DNA of 64,000 bases from Mycolicibacterium rutilum (lineage in GTDB: Bacteria; Actinomycetota; Actinomycetes; Mycobacteriales; Mycobacteriaceae): positions 2,728,001 through 2,792,000 of the forward strand of contig NZ_LT629971.1 of assembly GCF_900108565.1 (NCBI RefSeq). Direction: 5' to 3'. Of the stretch, positions 53,861 to 63,166 are shown in pieces; the first letter of the stretch is position 1; each line of letters starts with the position of its first letter. The notes beneath the pieces were generated by a model, which was not told the origin of the DNA, did not search any database, and was given only the letters and a program-made list of their open reading frames with translations. The position numbers and the translations under genes are program-made.

Positions 53861-53884
53861 CCTGCAGAGTAGCCTGCAGAGTAG
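53861..53884 (+). repeat. 12-bp perfect tandem repeat
   Basis: CCTGCAGAGTAG occurs twice in direct tandem (53861-53872 and 53873-53884), partly overlapping the KstR-type palindrome. It may be a second regulator site or slippage product. Confidence 0.75.
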
Positions 53885-53895
53885 AACGTGTTCTA
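53882..53895. promoter_or_regulatory. KstR-type operator
   Basis: TAGAACGTGTTCTA is a perfect-arm palindrome and fits the KstR consensus TnnAACnnGTTnnA at every fixed position. It is 17 bases before ATG 53913 and in the gap to the divergent thiolase. KstR represses sterol and lipid degradation genes in mycobacteria. Confidence 0.8.
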
Positions 53896-53912
53896 GTTCG
53901 GAAGGAGTGGCC

Positions 53913-54962
53913 ATGGGCCTGCGGGTCGTGCAATGGGCGACCGGAGGGGTCGGCGTCGCCGCCATCAAGGGCGTGCTCGAACACCCCGAACTCGAACTCG
54001 CCGGCTGCTGGGTGCACTCCCCGGACAAGGCGGGCCGCGACGTCGGCGACCTGATCGGCACCCAACCGCTCGGCGTGGTCGCGACCAACAGCGTCGAGGA
54101 GATCCTGGCGCTGGACGCCGACGCGGTGATCTACTCGCCGCTGCTGCCCGACCCGGATCAGGTGGCCGCGCTGCTGCGGTCCGGCAAGAACGTCGTCACG
54201 CCGGTCGGGTGGGTGTATCCCAGTGACCGGCAGGGCACCCCGCTGCGGGAGGCGGCGCTCGCGGGCAACGCGACACTGCACGGCACCGGCATCGCGCCGG
54301 GCGGGATCAGCGAGAAGTTCCCGCTGCTGTTCTCGGCGTTCTCCACCGGCGTGACTTTCGTTCGCGCCGAGGAGTTCTCCGATCTGCGCACCTACGAGGC
54401 GCCCGATGTGGTGCGCCATGTCATGGGCTTCGGTGAGGTGCCCGACAAGGCGCTGTCGGGGCCCATGCAGAAGCTGCTCGACGGCGGCTTCATCCAGGCG
54501 GTGCGGATGATCGTCGACAAGATGGGTTTCGCCGCCGACCCGAAAGTGCGGTCCTCACAGGAGATTGCGGTGGCCACCGCTCCGATCGAGTCGCCGATCG
54601 GGGTGATCGAGCCGGGCCAGGTCGCCGGGCGCAAGTTCCACTGGGAGGCGCTCGTCGGCGACGAACCGGTGGTGCGCGTCACCGTGAACTGGTTGATGGG
54701 TGAAGAAAACCTGGATCCGGCATGGGATTTCGGCCCGGAGGGACAGCGCTACGAGATGGAGGTGCGCGGCAATCCGGACGTCTCGATCGTCGTCAAGGGC
54801 TTCCAGTCGGTCGTGGGCGGCGAGGGGCCCGAGTACGGGATCGTCGGAACCGCCGCGCACTGCGTGAACTCGGTGCCCGCCGTGTGCGCGGCCGAACCGG
54901 GCATCGCGACCTACCTGGACCTGCCGCTCATCAGCGGGCGCGCGGCACCGGACCTGGCCTGA
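53913..54962 (+). CDS. NAD(P)-binding oxidoreductase, dihydrodipicolinate-reductase-like
   Basis: A 349-aa protein with an N-terminal Rossmann fold ([20 protein letters not shown]) and [12 protein letters not shown], then a C-terminal domain of the DapB-like/amine-dehydrogenase family common in mycobacteria. ATG 53913 has AAGGAG upstream. The KstR-type box before it suggests lipid or sterol catabolism. The substrate is unknown. Confidence 0.8.
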   Translation: MGLRVVQWATGGVGVAAIKGVLEHPELELAGCWVHSPDKAGRDVGDLIGTQPLGVVATNSVEEILALDADAVIYSPLLPDPDQVAALLRSGKNVVTPVGWVYPSDRQGTPLREAALAGNATLHGTGIAPGGISEKFPLLFSAFSTGVTFVRAEEFSDLRTYEAPDVVRHVMGFGEVPDKALSGPMQKLLDGGFIQAVRMIVDKMGFAADPKVRSSQEIAVATAPIESPIGVIEPGQVAGRKFHWEALVGDEPVVRVTVNWLMGEENLDPAWDFGPEGQRYEMEVRGNPDVSIVVKGFQSVVGGEGPEYGIVGTAAHCVNSVPAVCAAEPGIATYLDLPLISGRAAPDLA

Positions 54963-54996
54963 CCCGCGGCGCCGGAGCCTGGCACACTCACGGGCT

Positions 54997-55842
54997 GTGA
55001 CGAGACGAGCACTGGTGCTCGCCGGCGGCGGGCTGGCGGGCATCGCGTGGGAAACCGGCGTGCTGACCGGAATCGCCGACGAGGCGCCTGCGGCCGCGCA
55101 GGTGCTGCTGGCCTCCGACGTTCTGGTCGGCACGTCGGCGGGGTCGACAGTGGCCGCGCAGCTCGGCAGCGGGCTGGACCTGCCCGCGCTGTTCGACCGC
55201 CAGATCGCGCCGACGACGGCGGAGATCAACCCGGGGGCGGGCATCGAGGACATCACTGAGATCTTCCTGTCCGCGGTGACCGCGCCCGGATCGAAAACCG
55301 AGAAGCTGCAGCGGATCGGGGCGATCGCGCTCTCGGCCGACACCGTCGCAGAATCCGTGCGCCGCACCGTGATCGAGCACCGGCTGCCGTCCCACGAGTG
55401 GCCGGACCGCGAGCTGCGGATCACCGCGATCGACACGGCCACCGGCGAACTGGTCGCCTTCGACCGGACCTCGGGGGTGTCGCTGGTCGACGCCGTCGCC
55501 GCCAGCTGCGCGGTGCCCGGGGTGTGGCCGCCGGTGACGATCGGGTCCCGGCGGTTCATGGACGGCGGGGTGGGCAGCACGATCAACATGGCCGTCGCCG
55601 ACGACTGCGATGTCGCGGTGGCGCTGCTCCCGCAGGGTGAGGCGTCGCCGTCGCCGTGGGGCGCGGGCGCCGTCGAGGAGGTGGCCGCGCGCAACGCGCT
55701 CGGGGTGTTCGCCGATGACGAGGCGCTGGCCGCGTTCGGCGCCAACCCGCTCGATCCCGCGTGCCGGGCCCCGTCCGCGCAGGCCGGCCGGGCGCAGGGC
55801 AGGCGGGTCGCCGCCCGGGTGGCCGACTACCTCGGTGTCTGA
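54997..55842 (+). CDS. Patatin-like phospholipase
   Basis: A 281-aa patatin with VLAGGGLAGIAWE (oxyanion), Ser in VGTSAGSTVAA and Asp in FMDGGVGS. It matches M. tuberculosis Rv1062 in order and partner. GTG 54997. Its last 16 bases overlap the convergent patatin gene. Confidence 0.88.
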   Translation: MTRRALVLAGGGLAGIAWETGVLTGIADEAPAAAQVLLASDVLVGTSAGSTVAAQLGSGLDLPALFDRQIAPTTAEINPGAGIEDITEIFLSAVTAPGSKTEKLQRIGAIALSADTVAESVRRTVIEHRLPSHEWPDRELRITAIDTATGELVAFDRTSGVSLVDAVAASCAVPGVWPPVTIGSRRFMDGGVGSTINMAVADDCDVAVALLPQGEASPSPWGAGAVEEVAARNALGVFADDEALAAFGANPLDPACRAPSAQAGRAQGRRVAARVADYLGV

Positions 55843-56840
55843 TCCCCGGTGACGACGCCGGCCCCGGGCTCGGTGGGCGCCGGCTTCTTCTCCAGCGCGT
55901 CCAGCGCGGCGGTGGCCAGCTCGATCCCGACATCGATGACCTCAGCGGCGCGATGGAATTCCAAACTGCGACAAGCGGATCGGGGCACTTCGATGAGCAG
56001 GTCGGGCGGATAGCTGGCGAGCTGGTGGCGCGCGAGCGCCGCCTGGGCGATGTCGATCGTGCGGTTCATCACCTCGAAGCTGCCGAGCCTGGGCACGGTG
56101 ACTTCGCGGGCCGCCTCCTTGGCGACCTCGGCTTCCTTGGTGGCGTCGACGAGTTCGTCGGTGCTGTCGCCGGACCGGCCGAACACCGTGCTGGACTCGA
56201 ACAGCGCGGTGGTGCTGCGCCAGACCCGCGACAACCATTCCGTGCGCGCCCGCGAACCCGGTTCGGCGGGTTCCTCCGCGCCGCCCGCCTCGCTGCCGGC
56301 CAGCGACACCGCGATCGTGAGGTCGGCGTTGACGGCGGCGATCGGCGCCATCGGCAGCGGTTCGAGGATGCCGCCGTCGGCCAGCAGCCGGCCGTCGAGC
56401 ACGTGCGGGGCGATGACGCCGGGGATCGCGATCGACGCGCGGATCGCGGCGTCGACTGGGCCGCGCTGCAGCCACACCGACTTGCCGGTGATGAGATCCG
56501 TCGTCACCGCGGTGTAGGGGATCGGCAGGTCCTCGATGCGGACCTCGCCGAGGATGTCGCGCACCGCGTCGAGGATCTTGGTCGCCCGCAGCACACCGGC
56601 CGCGGTGATCGACGGGTCGAGCAGGCGCAGCACCGCGCCCTGCGTCAGCGATTTCGCCCACTCGGAGAAGTCGTCGAGCTTGCCTGCCGCGTGCAGTCCG
56701 CCGACGAGCGCGCCCATCGACGACCCGGCGACGCCGACGATCTCGTAGCCGCGGTCCTGCAGTTCCTCGATGACGCCGATGTGGGCGTATCCCCGGGCGC
56801 CGCCGCTGCCCAGCGCCAGCGCTACCCGCTTGCCAGCCAT
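55827..56840 (-). CDS. Patatin-like phospholipase, NTE/RssA family
   Basis: A 337-aa patatin with LALGSGGARGYAHIG (oxyanion), nucleophile in GSSMGAL and catalytic Asp in LLADGGILEPL. ATG 56840 starts MAGKRVALALG. It is the counterpart of Rv1063c, convergent with the Rv1062-like gene and upstream of lpqV. Substrate is a lysophospholipid or acylglycerol by family. Confidence 0.9.
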   Translation of the reverse strand: MAGKRVALALGSGGARGYAHIGVIEELQDRGYEIVGVAGSSMGALVGGLHAAGKLDDFSEWAKSLTQGAVLRLLDPSITAAGVLRATKILDAVRDILGEVRIEDLPIPYTAVTTDLITGKSVWLQRGPVDAAIRASIAIPGVIAPHVLDGRLLADGGILEPLPMAPIAAVNADLTIAVSLAGSEAGGAEEPAEPGSRARTEWLSRVWRSTTALFESSTVFGRSGDSTDELVDATKEAEVAKEAAREVTVPRLGSFEVMNRTIDIAQAALARHQLASYPPDLLIEVPRSACRSLEFHRAAEVIDVGIELATAALDALEKKPAPTEPGAGVVTGDQTPR

Positions 56841-56871
56841 TCCGTCATTGTGCGCCCGGCGGCCGGCCGGT

Positions 56872-57309
56872 TCAGCCGCACAGGCCTTCGGCGGCCGCCT
56901 GCACCGCGACGATGACGGCGGCCTGCCGCGGCGGGGGCAGCTGCGACCACGCGGTGTCGTAGGTGCCGGGCCCGGCCGAATCCGTGGACTGCAGCATCCC
57001 GAGATACGGCTCGATCTGGGTTTTCGGATCGCCGCCGCGCTCGTCCATCCACTGCTTGGCCGCCGTGCAGGCCTTGGAGTACTCCTCCTCGGTGGAGTCG
57101 GCGGGCGCACCGACCGCGGTGGTGACGCCGCCGGGGGAGACGGCGACCGATCCCGGTGCCGCCGTCGGGGTTTCCTCGCTCGTCGGCGTGGACGTCGACG
57201 GCGTGGTCGACGGTGCGGGGGTGCCCGAGCCGCCGTCGGTGCCCGACGAGCAGCCCGCCATGATGACCGCCGCAGCCACCGTCGCCGTGAGTCCGATGTG
57301 CCTGCCCAT
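56872..57309 (-). CDS. lpqV: Lipoprotein LpqV
   Basis: A 145-aa lipoprotein (lipobox IMAGC, Cys 20) with a Thr/Ser/Pro-rich linker and the LpqV domain: GVTTAVGAPADSTEEEYSKA, CTAAKQWMDERG and AVIVAVQAAAEGLCG. Two Cys likely pair. The order patatin-patatin-lpqV is that of Rv1062-Rv1064c. Function unknown. ATG 57309 was preferred to TTG 57318. Confidence 0.87.
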   Translation of the reverse strand: MGRHIGLTATVAAAVIMAGCSSGTDGGSGTPAPSTTPSTSTPTSEETPTAAPGSVAVSPGGVTTAVGAPADSTEEEYSKACTAAKQWMDERGGDPKTQIEPYLGMLQSTDSAGPGTYDTAWSQLPPPRQAAVIVAVQAAAEGLCG

Positions 57310-57562
57310 GAAGATCAATCTAAGCGCGCCGGTCGCGGGCGCCGGTCTCGGGCCCGTCTCCGGGCCGACTTTCTTTCACGGTGAATCTTTGTCGCGGACT
57401 CCGTCGGCCTGCGGTGATGGCACGCGGGTCGACGCCGCTCGAGCGGGACGGTGGCGAGCGGGTCGCGGGTTCGGCCAGACTGGCGGCCGTGATGAGTGGA
57501 CGCCAGGAGTGTTGTCGGGCTTAGCGCCCCGCCCTGTCCGTCCGTCCTTTCTGGAGCTTTCC

Positions 57563-58099
57563 ATGGCCACCCCTGCCGTTCTGTCCCCTGCTGCGCTGCC
57601 CGCCGTCTCCTCGCCGACCCGGCTGCGGCTGCCCGACCTCCTGCTCGCCACCGACCGCGCCGCCGACGACGTGCTCACCGGCCGCTACGACCACCTGGTG
57701 CCCCGCGGCGGCCCGCCGCGCGACGAGCGGTGGTTCACCCGCCTGCACGGCGACGACGAACTCGACATCTGGCTGATCAGCTGGGTGCCGGACCGGTCGA
57801 CCGAACTGCACGACCACGGCGGCTCACTCGGCGCGCTGACCGTGCTGTCGGGATCGCTGCGCGAGACCCGCTGGGACGGTGGGGCGTTGCGGCGCCGACG
57901 GCTGACCGCGGGCGATCAGGCCGCGTTCCCGCTGGGATGGGTGCACGACGTGGTGTGGGCGCCGTCAGCGGTCGCTGCTCCGACGCTGAGCGTGCACGCG
58001 TACTCGCCGCCGCTGACCGCGATGTCGTACTACGAGGTCACCGACCGGAACACGCTGCGGCGCAACCGCACCGAACTGACCGACGCTCCGGAGGGCTGA
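57563..58099 (+). CDS. Cupin, cysteine dioxygenase-like
   Basis: A 178-aa cupin. Metal-binding His pair is in TELHDHGGS, a third His in PLGWVHDVVW; SVHAYSPPLTAMSYYEV near the end matches cysteine dioxygenase (with the Tyr of the Cys-Tyr region). It likely oxidises a thiol such as cysteine or 3-mercaptopropionate. ATG 57563 with GGAG upstream. It precedes a rhodanese by 2 nt, a pair that suggests thiol-sulfur metabolism. It corresponds in order to Rv1065. Confidence 0.82.
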   Translation: MATPAVLSPAALPAVSSPTRLRLPDLLLATDRAADDVLTGRYDHLVPRGGPPRDERWFTRLHGDDELDIWLISWVPDRSTELHDHGGSLGALTVLSGSLRETRWDGGALRRRRLTAGDQAAFPLGWVHDVVWAPSAVAAPTLSVHAYSPPLTAMSYYEVTDRNTLRRNRTELTDAPEG

Positions 58100-58101
58100 T
58101 C

Positions 58102-58476
58102 ATGACGAGTCGTATCGACCGCGTGCTCGACGAGGCCCGCGCCCGGCTGCGCCGGCTGACGGCGGCGGAGGTGCCCGCCGCACTGCAACGCGGCGCGCTG
58201 CTGGTCGACATCAGGCCGCAGGCGCAGCGCGCCCGGGAGGGCGACGTGCCGGGGGCACTGGTGATCGAGCGCAACGTGTTGGAGTGGCGCTGCGACCCGA
58301 CCAGCGAGGCGCGGCTGCCGCAGGCGGTCGACGACGACGTCGAGTGGGTGGTGCTGTGCTCGGAGGGATACACCTCCAGCCTCGCCGCGGCGTCGCTGGT
58401 CGACCTCGGCCTGCACCGCGCCACCGACGTGATCGGCGGCTACCACGCGCTCAAGGCCGAGAACGTTCTGGTCTAG
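58102..58476 (+). CDS. Rhodanese-like sulfurtransferase
   Basis: A 124-aa single rhodanese domain with active Cys C86 in VLCSEGYTSS, LVDIRPQAQR and DVIGGYHAL. It transfers sulfane sulfur. It starts 2 bases after the cupin gene, so the two may be co-translated. It corresponds to Rv1066 in order. Its last 4 bases overlap the convergent hydrolase. Confidence 0.88.
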   Translation: MTSRIDRVLDEARARLRRLTAAEVPAALQRGALLVDIRPQAQRAREGDVPGALVIERNVLEWRCDPTSEARLPQAVDDDVEWVVLCSEGYTSSLAAASLVDLGLHRATDVIGGYHALKAENVLV

Positions 58477-60179
58477 GCGTTCTCGTCGCTCGACAGCAGC
58501 GGCCGCAGCCGCTCGGTCTTCTCCGGTGTCCAGCCCGGCGGCTGCAGGACCGCCGCCCACGCATTGGCGACGTCCTTGACGTAGACGTGACCGTGTCCGT
58601 CGGGCACGTCGACGGCCACCGCCATGTCGGCCGACACCTGAAGGAACGTCACCACCGGTATCCACTGCATGCGGCCCGAAACGTCGTATCCCCGAGGCTC
58701 TTTGAGCCAGTCGGGCTCGGCGAACAGCAGATCGGGATTCCACCAGGCGATCGGGTCAGAGGCGTGTTGCAGATACACCACCCGCGGCTGACCCCACGGA
58801 TCGTCGGGCCGGCCGAGATTCTCTGCGCATGCGGCGAAGTGGACGTTCTCGCCCTTGTCGTAGATGGGCAGCCACATCGGCGAGCCGGGGTCGCGGTCGC
58901 GGGTCAGCTGCGTCCAGATCGTGTTGTTGAACGTCGGGCCACTGAACAGTGCGCCGTCGGTGCGGGCGATCAGGTTGTTGAGCGCCAGGAACGGGGCCTC
59001 GCCGCCGAACGAGCCCAGGCTCTCGCCGAAAACCACGAGCCGCGGCCGCTGTGCCTCGGGCAACTCGCGGATGAGTCCGTCGACCGCCTCGAAGAGCGCT
59101 TGTCCTGCCTGCCGCGCGTTCTCCTTGTCCACGAGGAACGACAGCCAGCTCGGCAGGAACGAGTACTGCATCGACACGATCGCGGTGTCGCCGTTGTACA
59201 TGTACTCCAACGCCGAGGCCTCGGCCTCGTTGATCCAACCGGTGCCGGTCGTGGTGGCGACGGCGACTACGGCGCGGTCGAGCCCGCCCTTGCGCTGCAG
59301 TTCCTGCGCGGCCAGCGCGGCGGTCGCCTTGATCCCGTCGGCCGAATGCAGGCCCGCGTAGGCGCGGATCGGCTCGATCGCGGGCCGGCCGTTGAATTCG
59401 GTGAGGTCCTCGACCGTCGGCCCCGCCGAGACGAACACGCGGCCCTGATGGCCCAGCGACTCCCACGACACCAAGGAGTCGGGTCCGCCCGACCGCAGCG
59501 GTGACGTCGGCGCCGCGAAGTCGGGGTCGGCCTCGTCGTTGACCGCCGCGAACGTCTTGTTGATGGTGTCCATCGCGAAGCGCACCACGACGCCATTGAG
59601 CAGCGCGATCGACAACGCCAGCAGCAGCACCACCACGACGACTGCCGAAACCCGCGGCGGGGCAACGCGTTCGAGCTGGCGCACCAGAAAGCGCACCAGC
59701 CTGCCGATCAGCTGGCCGACCTCGACGAGCACGAACAGCGTGACGATCGACAGCACCGCGGTCAGCGGGTGATCCCAAAAGCCCATCCGCGGTACGCCGT
59801 TGAGGTCGCGTACCTCGTCCTGCCAGATGTGGAAGTAGACGATCATCAGGATCTGGCCGACCACGCCGATGACCACCAGCGCGATCCACGCGCTGCGCGG
59901 TGCGGGTGGGCTGGAGTCCCGCGAGAGCATGTAGCGCACCAGCCACACCACGAAGACGCCGAGCCCGTACCCGAACGCGCCCGCGCCGCCGCTGACCAGA
60001 CCTTGGAACAGCGGGCCACGCGGAAGCAGCGACGGTGTCAGCGACAGCCAGATGAAGATGAGGCCGAGCGCGGTGCCGGTGAAGGTGTAGTGGCGCACCC
60101 ACCAGGGCTTGTCGGGCTTGTCACCCGGTGTCGCCCGCATGTCGACGGCCGGGGTCGTCTCGTCGCGGGTGTCGGTCAC
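58473..60179 (-). CDS. Membrane alpha/beta hydrolase (Abhydrolase_9)
   Basis: A 568-aa protein with four or so N-terminal membrane helices (GTALGLIFIWLSLTPSLLP, GAFGYGLGVFVVWLVRYML, ALVVIGVVGQILMIVYF, VVVVVLLLALSIALLNGVVV) and a C-terminal hydrolase-like domain with GESLGSFGGEA as Ser motif. It is the counterpart of Rv1069c. Function unknown; an esterase of the inner membrane is likely. It is convergent with the rhodanese gene and 9 bases from the echA8 stop. Confidence 0.8.
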   Translation of the reverse strand: MTDTRDETTPAVDMRATPGDKPDKPWWVRHYTFTGTALGLIFIWLSLTPSLLPRGPLFQGLVSGGAGAFGYGLGVFVVWLVRYMLSRDSSPPAPRSAWIALVVIGVVGQILMIVYFHIWQDEVRDLNGVPRMGFWDHPLTAVLSIVTLFVLVEVGQLIGRLVRFLVRQLERVAPPRVSAVVVVVLLLALSIALLNGVVVRFAMDTINKTFAAVNDEADPDFAAPTSPLRSGGPDSLVSWESLGHQGRVFVSAGPTVEDLTEFNGRPAIEPIRAYAGLHSADGIKATAALAAQELQRKGGLDRAVVAVATTTGTGWINEAEASALEYMYNGDTAIVSMQYSFLPSWLSFLVDKENARQAGQALFEAVDGLIRELPEAQRPRLVVFGESLGSFGGEAPFLALNNLIARTDGALFSGPTFNNTIWTQLTRDRDPGSPMWLPIYDKGENVHFAACAENLGRPDDPWGQPRVVYLQHASDPIAWWNPDLLFAEPDWLKEPRGYDVSGRMQWIPVVTFLQVSADMAVAVDVPDGHGHVYVKDVANAWAAVLQPPGWTPEKTERLRPLLSSDENA

Positions 60180-60188
60180 CCCCGCAGA

Positions 60189-60965
60189 TTAACGGTGGCG
60201 GAAGTTTGGTGGGCGCTTCTCGGTGAACGCGTTCATGCCCTCGGTCTGGTCGTCGGTCGCGAACGCCGAATGGAACAGCCTGCGTTCGTAGAGCAGTCCC
60301 TCGGCGAGCGTGGTCTCGAACGCCCGGTCGACGGCCTCCTTGGCCATCCGCGCCGCCGACAGCGACATTCCGGCGATGGTTCTGGCGATCGACGCGGCCT
60401 CGTCGAGCAGCGAGTCGGCCGGCACCACGCGCGAGACCAAGCCCGCGCGTTCGGCCTCCTCGGCGTCCATGTTGCGGCCGGTGAGGATCAGGTCCATGGC
60501 CTTGGCCTTGCCGATGGCGCGGGTGAGTCGCTGCGAACCGCCCATACCCGGAAGTACGCCCAGCTTGATCTCCGGCTGACCGAATTTCGCGGTGTCGGCG
60601 GCGATCAGCAGATCGCACATCATCGCCAGTTCGCAGCCGCCACCGAGCGCGTAACCGGCGACCGCGGCGATGGTGGGGGTGCGGGTGGCGGCGAATTTCC
60701 CCCAGGCAGCGAAGAAGTCGCTGCTGTACACGCCGGCGAACGTCAGGCTCGCCATCTCCTTGATGTCGGCACCGGCGGCGAACGCCTTCTCGTTGCCGGT
60801 GACGATGATCGCGCCGACACCCGGGTCGTTGTCCAATTCGGCTGCGGCGGTGGTGACTTCGTGCATCACCTGGCTGTTGAGCGCGTTGAGCGCTTTCGGC
60901 CGGTTCAGCGTGATGGTGGCGACGCGGTCGTCGCGGGTGACCAGAATCGTCTCGTAGTCGCTCAT
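60189..60965 (-). CDS. echA8: Enoyl-CoA hydratase EchA8
   Basis: A 258-aa crotonase. Oxyanion-hole motif in AGADIKEM and [15 protein letters not shown], with the two catalytic Glu positions in GCELA and [13 protein letters not shown]. The neighbour order echA8-echA9 and membrane protein is that of Rv1070c-Rv1072. It hydrates enoyl-CoA in beta-oxidation. It begins at the stop of echA9 (1-nt overlap). Confidence 0.92.
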   Translation of the reverse strand: MSDYETILVTRDDRVATITLNRPKALNALNSQVMHEVTTAAAELDNDPGVGAIIVTGNEKAFAAGADIKEMASLTFAGVYSSDFFAAWGKFAATRTPTIAAVAGYALGGGCELAMMCDLLIAADTAKFGQPEIKLGVLPGMGGSQRLTRAIGKAKAMDLILTGRNMDAEEAERAGLVSRVVPADSLLDEAASIARTIAGMSLSAARMAKEAVDRAFETTLAEGLLYERRLFHSAFATDDQTEGMNAFTEKRPPNFRHR

Positions 60966-61996
60966 CAGAACTCCAGTTCGCGGTCGGCCGGCGCGAAATA
61001 GGCCTCGACGTCGGCGGGGGTGACGGCCGCCAGCGAGGCAGGCGACCACTTCGGGTTGCGGTCCTTGTCGACGACCTGGGCGCGGATGCCCTCGACGAAA
61101 TCGTGGGAGCGCAGCGACGCGCATGACGTCCGGTACTCCTGGCGCAGCACGTCTTCGAGTGTGTCGAGTTCGGCGGCGCGGCGCAGGGCTTCCAGCGTCA
61201 CCGAGACCGAGACCGGCGAGCGGGTCTCGATGAGGTCGGCGGCCTTCTCGGCGGCGGGCCCGTGGCTGCGCAGGGCGGCGACGATGTCGGCGGGGGTGTC
61301 GCCGGCGTAGCACTGGTCGATCCAATCACGCTGCGCGGCAAGGTTACTCGGAGGCGGTTCGACGGCGAAGGTCTTCAGGGCGGCGTCGACGCCATCGGCG
61401 ATGACCGCGGCCTTGAACTCGGCGAGCTTGTCGTGGGGCACGTAGTGGTCGGCGAAGCCGAGCGCGATCGCGTCCGCGCCGTCGAAGTTCGCCCCGGTGA
61501 GCGCCGCGTGGTAGCCGAGCAGGCCGGGTGTGTGCGACAGGATGCGCGTGCCGCCGACGTCGGGGATGAAGCCGATGCCGACCTCGGGCATCGCCATCTT
61601 GGTGGTGTCGGTGACGACCCGCACGCTGCCGTGCGCGCTGACCCCGACGCCGCCGCCCATCACGATGCCGTCCATCAGCGCGACATACGGTTTGGGGAAC
61701 CGGCCGATCTGGGCGTTGAGCAGGTATTCGTCGTACCAGAACGTGCGCGCCTCGGACCCGTCGGCGCGGGCGCTGTGGTACAGCGCGACGATGTCGCCGC
61801 CTGCGCACAGGCCGCGTTCACCGGCGCCGTCGATCAGCACGGTGGAGACGTCGTCGCTGTTCTCCCACTCGGTGAGCGCGCGGGCCATCGCGGTCACCAT
61901 CACGTGGTTCAGCGAATTGATCGCCTTGGGCCGGTTGAGGGTGATCAGGCCGACGCCGCGGTCAACAGTTACTAGGACATCCTCGTTTTCGCCCAC
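60965..61996 (-). CDS. echA9: EchA9, 3-hydroxyisobutyryl-CoA hydrolase-like
   Basis: A 343-aa crotonase-fold protein of the HIBYL-CoA hydrolase branch: [57 protein letters not shown]. The C-terminal extension ([20 protein letters not shown]) is typical of the hydrolase. GTG 61996 was chosen by family start. It is likely involved in valine or branched-chain breakdown. In M. tuberculosis the gene is Rv1071c. Confidence 0.88.
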   Translation of the reverse strand: MGENEDVLVTVDRGVGLITLNRPKAINSLNHVMVTAMARALTEWENSDDVSTVLIDGAGERGLCAGGDIVALYHSARADGSEARTFWYDEYLLNAQIGRFPKPYVALMDGIVMGGGVGVSAHGSVRVVTDTTKMAMPEVGIGFIPDVGGTRILSHTPGLLGYHAALTGANFDGADAIALGFADHYVPHDKLAEFKAAVIADGVDAALKTFAVEPPPSNLAAQRDWIDQCYAGDTPADIVAALRSHGPAAEKAADLIETRSPVSVSVTLEALRRAAELDTLEDVLRQEYRTSCASLRSHDFVEGIRAQVVDKDRNPKWSPASLAAVTPADVEAYFAPADRELEF

Positions 61997-62159
61997 GAGT
62001 ATGCAATGTAGAACGTCTCCCGCCCCGGGGTGGCTCCGGGTAGGGTTTCCTGTGAAGACGCTGGGAAAGTTGCCGGGCGAAACCGGGAACCGACCAGAGT
62101 CGCAGGACGTTGACGGTGTGTTCGCCGCTTGACGAATGACATCACGGAGAGGAACGACG

Positions 62160-63014
62160 GTGCGGGAATCCAGCAACCCCGTATTCCGGACCCTGCCAAA
62201 GACGCAGGGCGGATATGCGCAATTCGGTACCGGGGCTGCCGCCTACGGTACGCAGGCGGTTCACACGGACCCCTATGCGACGCAGTACCCCGACCAGCAG
62301 CAGGCGGGCGTCGCGCGGCCGCTGACCATCGATGACGTCGTCACCCGCACGGGCATCACGCTCGCGGTGCTGTCGGCCGTCGCGGTGGTGTCGTACTTCC
62401 TGGTGGCCCAGAACATCGGGCTGGCCATGCCGTTCACCTTGGTGGGCGCGCTCGGCGGCCTGGTGCTCGTGCTGATCGCGACGTTCGGCCGCAAGCAGGA
62501 CAACCCCGGCATCGTGCTGAGCTACGCGGCGCTCGAGGGCCTGTTCCTCGGTGCGTTCTCGTTCGTCGTGGCGAACCTGATGGTGTCCGGTGTCAGCGCC
62601 GGCGCCTTGATCAGCCAGGCGGTGCTCGGCACGATCGGCGTGTTCGCCGGCATGCTCGTGGTCTACAAGACCGGTGCCATCCGGGTGACGCCGAAGTTCA
62701 CCCGTTTCATCGTGGCCAGCCTGTTCGGTGTGGTGGCCCTGATGCTCGGCAACCTGGTGCTCGGCCTGTTCGGTGTCGGCGGCGGCGAGGGCCTCGGCCT
62801 GCGCAGCGGCGGCCCGATCGCGATCATCTTCTCGCTGATCTGCATCGGCCTGGCGGCGTTCAGCTTCCTGATCGACTTCGATGCCGCCGATCAGATGATC
62901 CGCGCCGGTGCGCCGGAGAAGGCCGCGTGGGGCATCGCCCTCGGCCTGACCGTCACGCTGGTCTGGCTGTACATCGAGATCCTGCGACTGCTGTCCTACT
63001 TCAACAGCGACTAG
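62160..63014 (+). CDS. Bax inhibitor-1/YccA family membrane protein
   Basis: A 284-aa protein with a hydrophilic N-terminus of ~60 residues (Gln/Tyr/Pro-rich) and six or seven helices of the BI-1/YccA family. The final part is FLIDFDAADQMIRAGAPEKA and WLYIEILRLLSYF, a calcium-channel-type loop with Asp. GTG 62160 has GGAGAGGA upstream. It is the counterpart of Rv1072. It ends at a terminator. Confidence 0.85.
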   Translation: MRESSNPVFRTLPKTQGGYAQFGTGAAAYGTQAVHTDPYATQYPDQQQAGVARPLTIDDVVTRTGITLAVLSAVAVVSYFLVAQNIGLAMPFTLVGALGGLVLVLIATFGRKQDNPGIVLSYAALEGLFLGAFSFVVANLMVSGVSAGALISQAVLGTIGVFAGMLVVYKTGAIRVTPKFTRFIVASLFGVVALMLGNLVLGLFGVGGGEGLGLRSGGPIAIIFSLICIGLAAFSFLIDFDAADQMIRAGAPEKAAWGIALGLTVTLVWLYIEILRLLSYFNSD

Positions 63015-63028
63015 CAGTTTTGACGACG

Positions 63029-63058
63029 AGGCCCGGCACGAAATGTGCCGGGCCTTTT
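63029..63058 (+). terminator. Terminator of the BI-1 gene
   Basis: Stem AGGCCCGGCAC (63029-63039) with complement GTGCCGGGCCT (63045-63055), 5-base loop and a TTTT tail. It starts 15 bases after the stop. Confidence 0.88.
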
Positions 63059-63067
63059 CGTTTGATG

Positions 63068-63134
63068 GGCGTTGACTCTGCGTCCAGGGCGCGATTCATC
63101 CACAGATTCGCGCCGTGGGCGCAGAATCAACGCC
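63068..63134. repeat. Long imperfect inverted repeat
   Basis: Arm GGCGTTGACTCTGCG (63068-63082) pairs at 14 of 15 positions with CGCAGAATCAACGCC (63120-63134), and an inner pair (GGCGCGA/TCGCGCC) extends it. The total span is 67 bases. It is directly before the nuclease gene. Confidence 0.75.
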
Positions 63135-63166
63135 GATCGGTCGGTGGTGGGCGGCACGCTGCGGTC

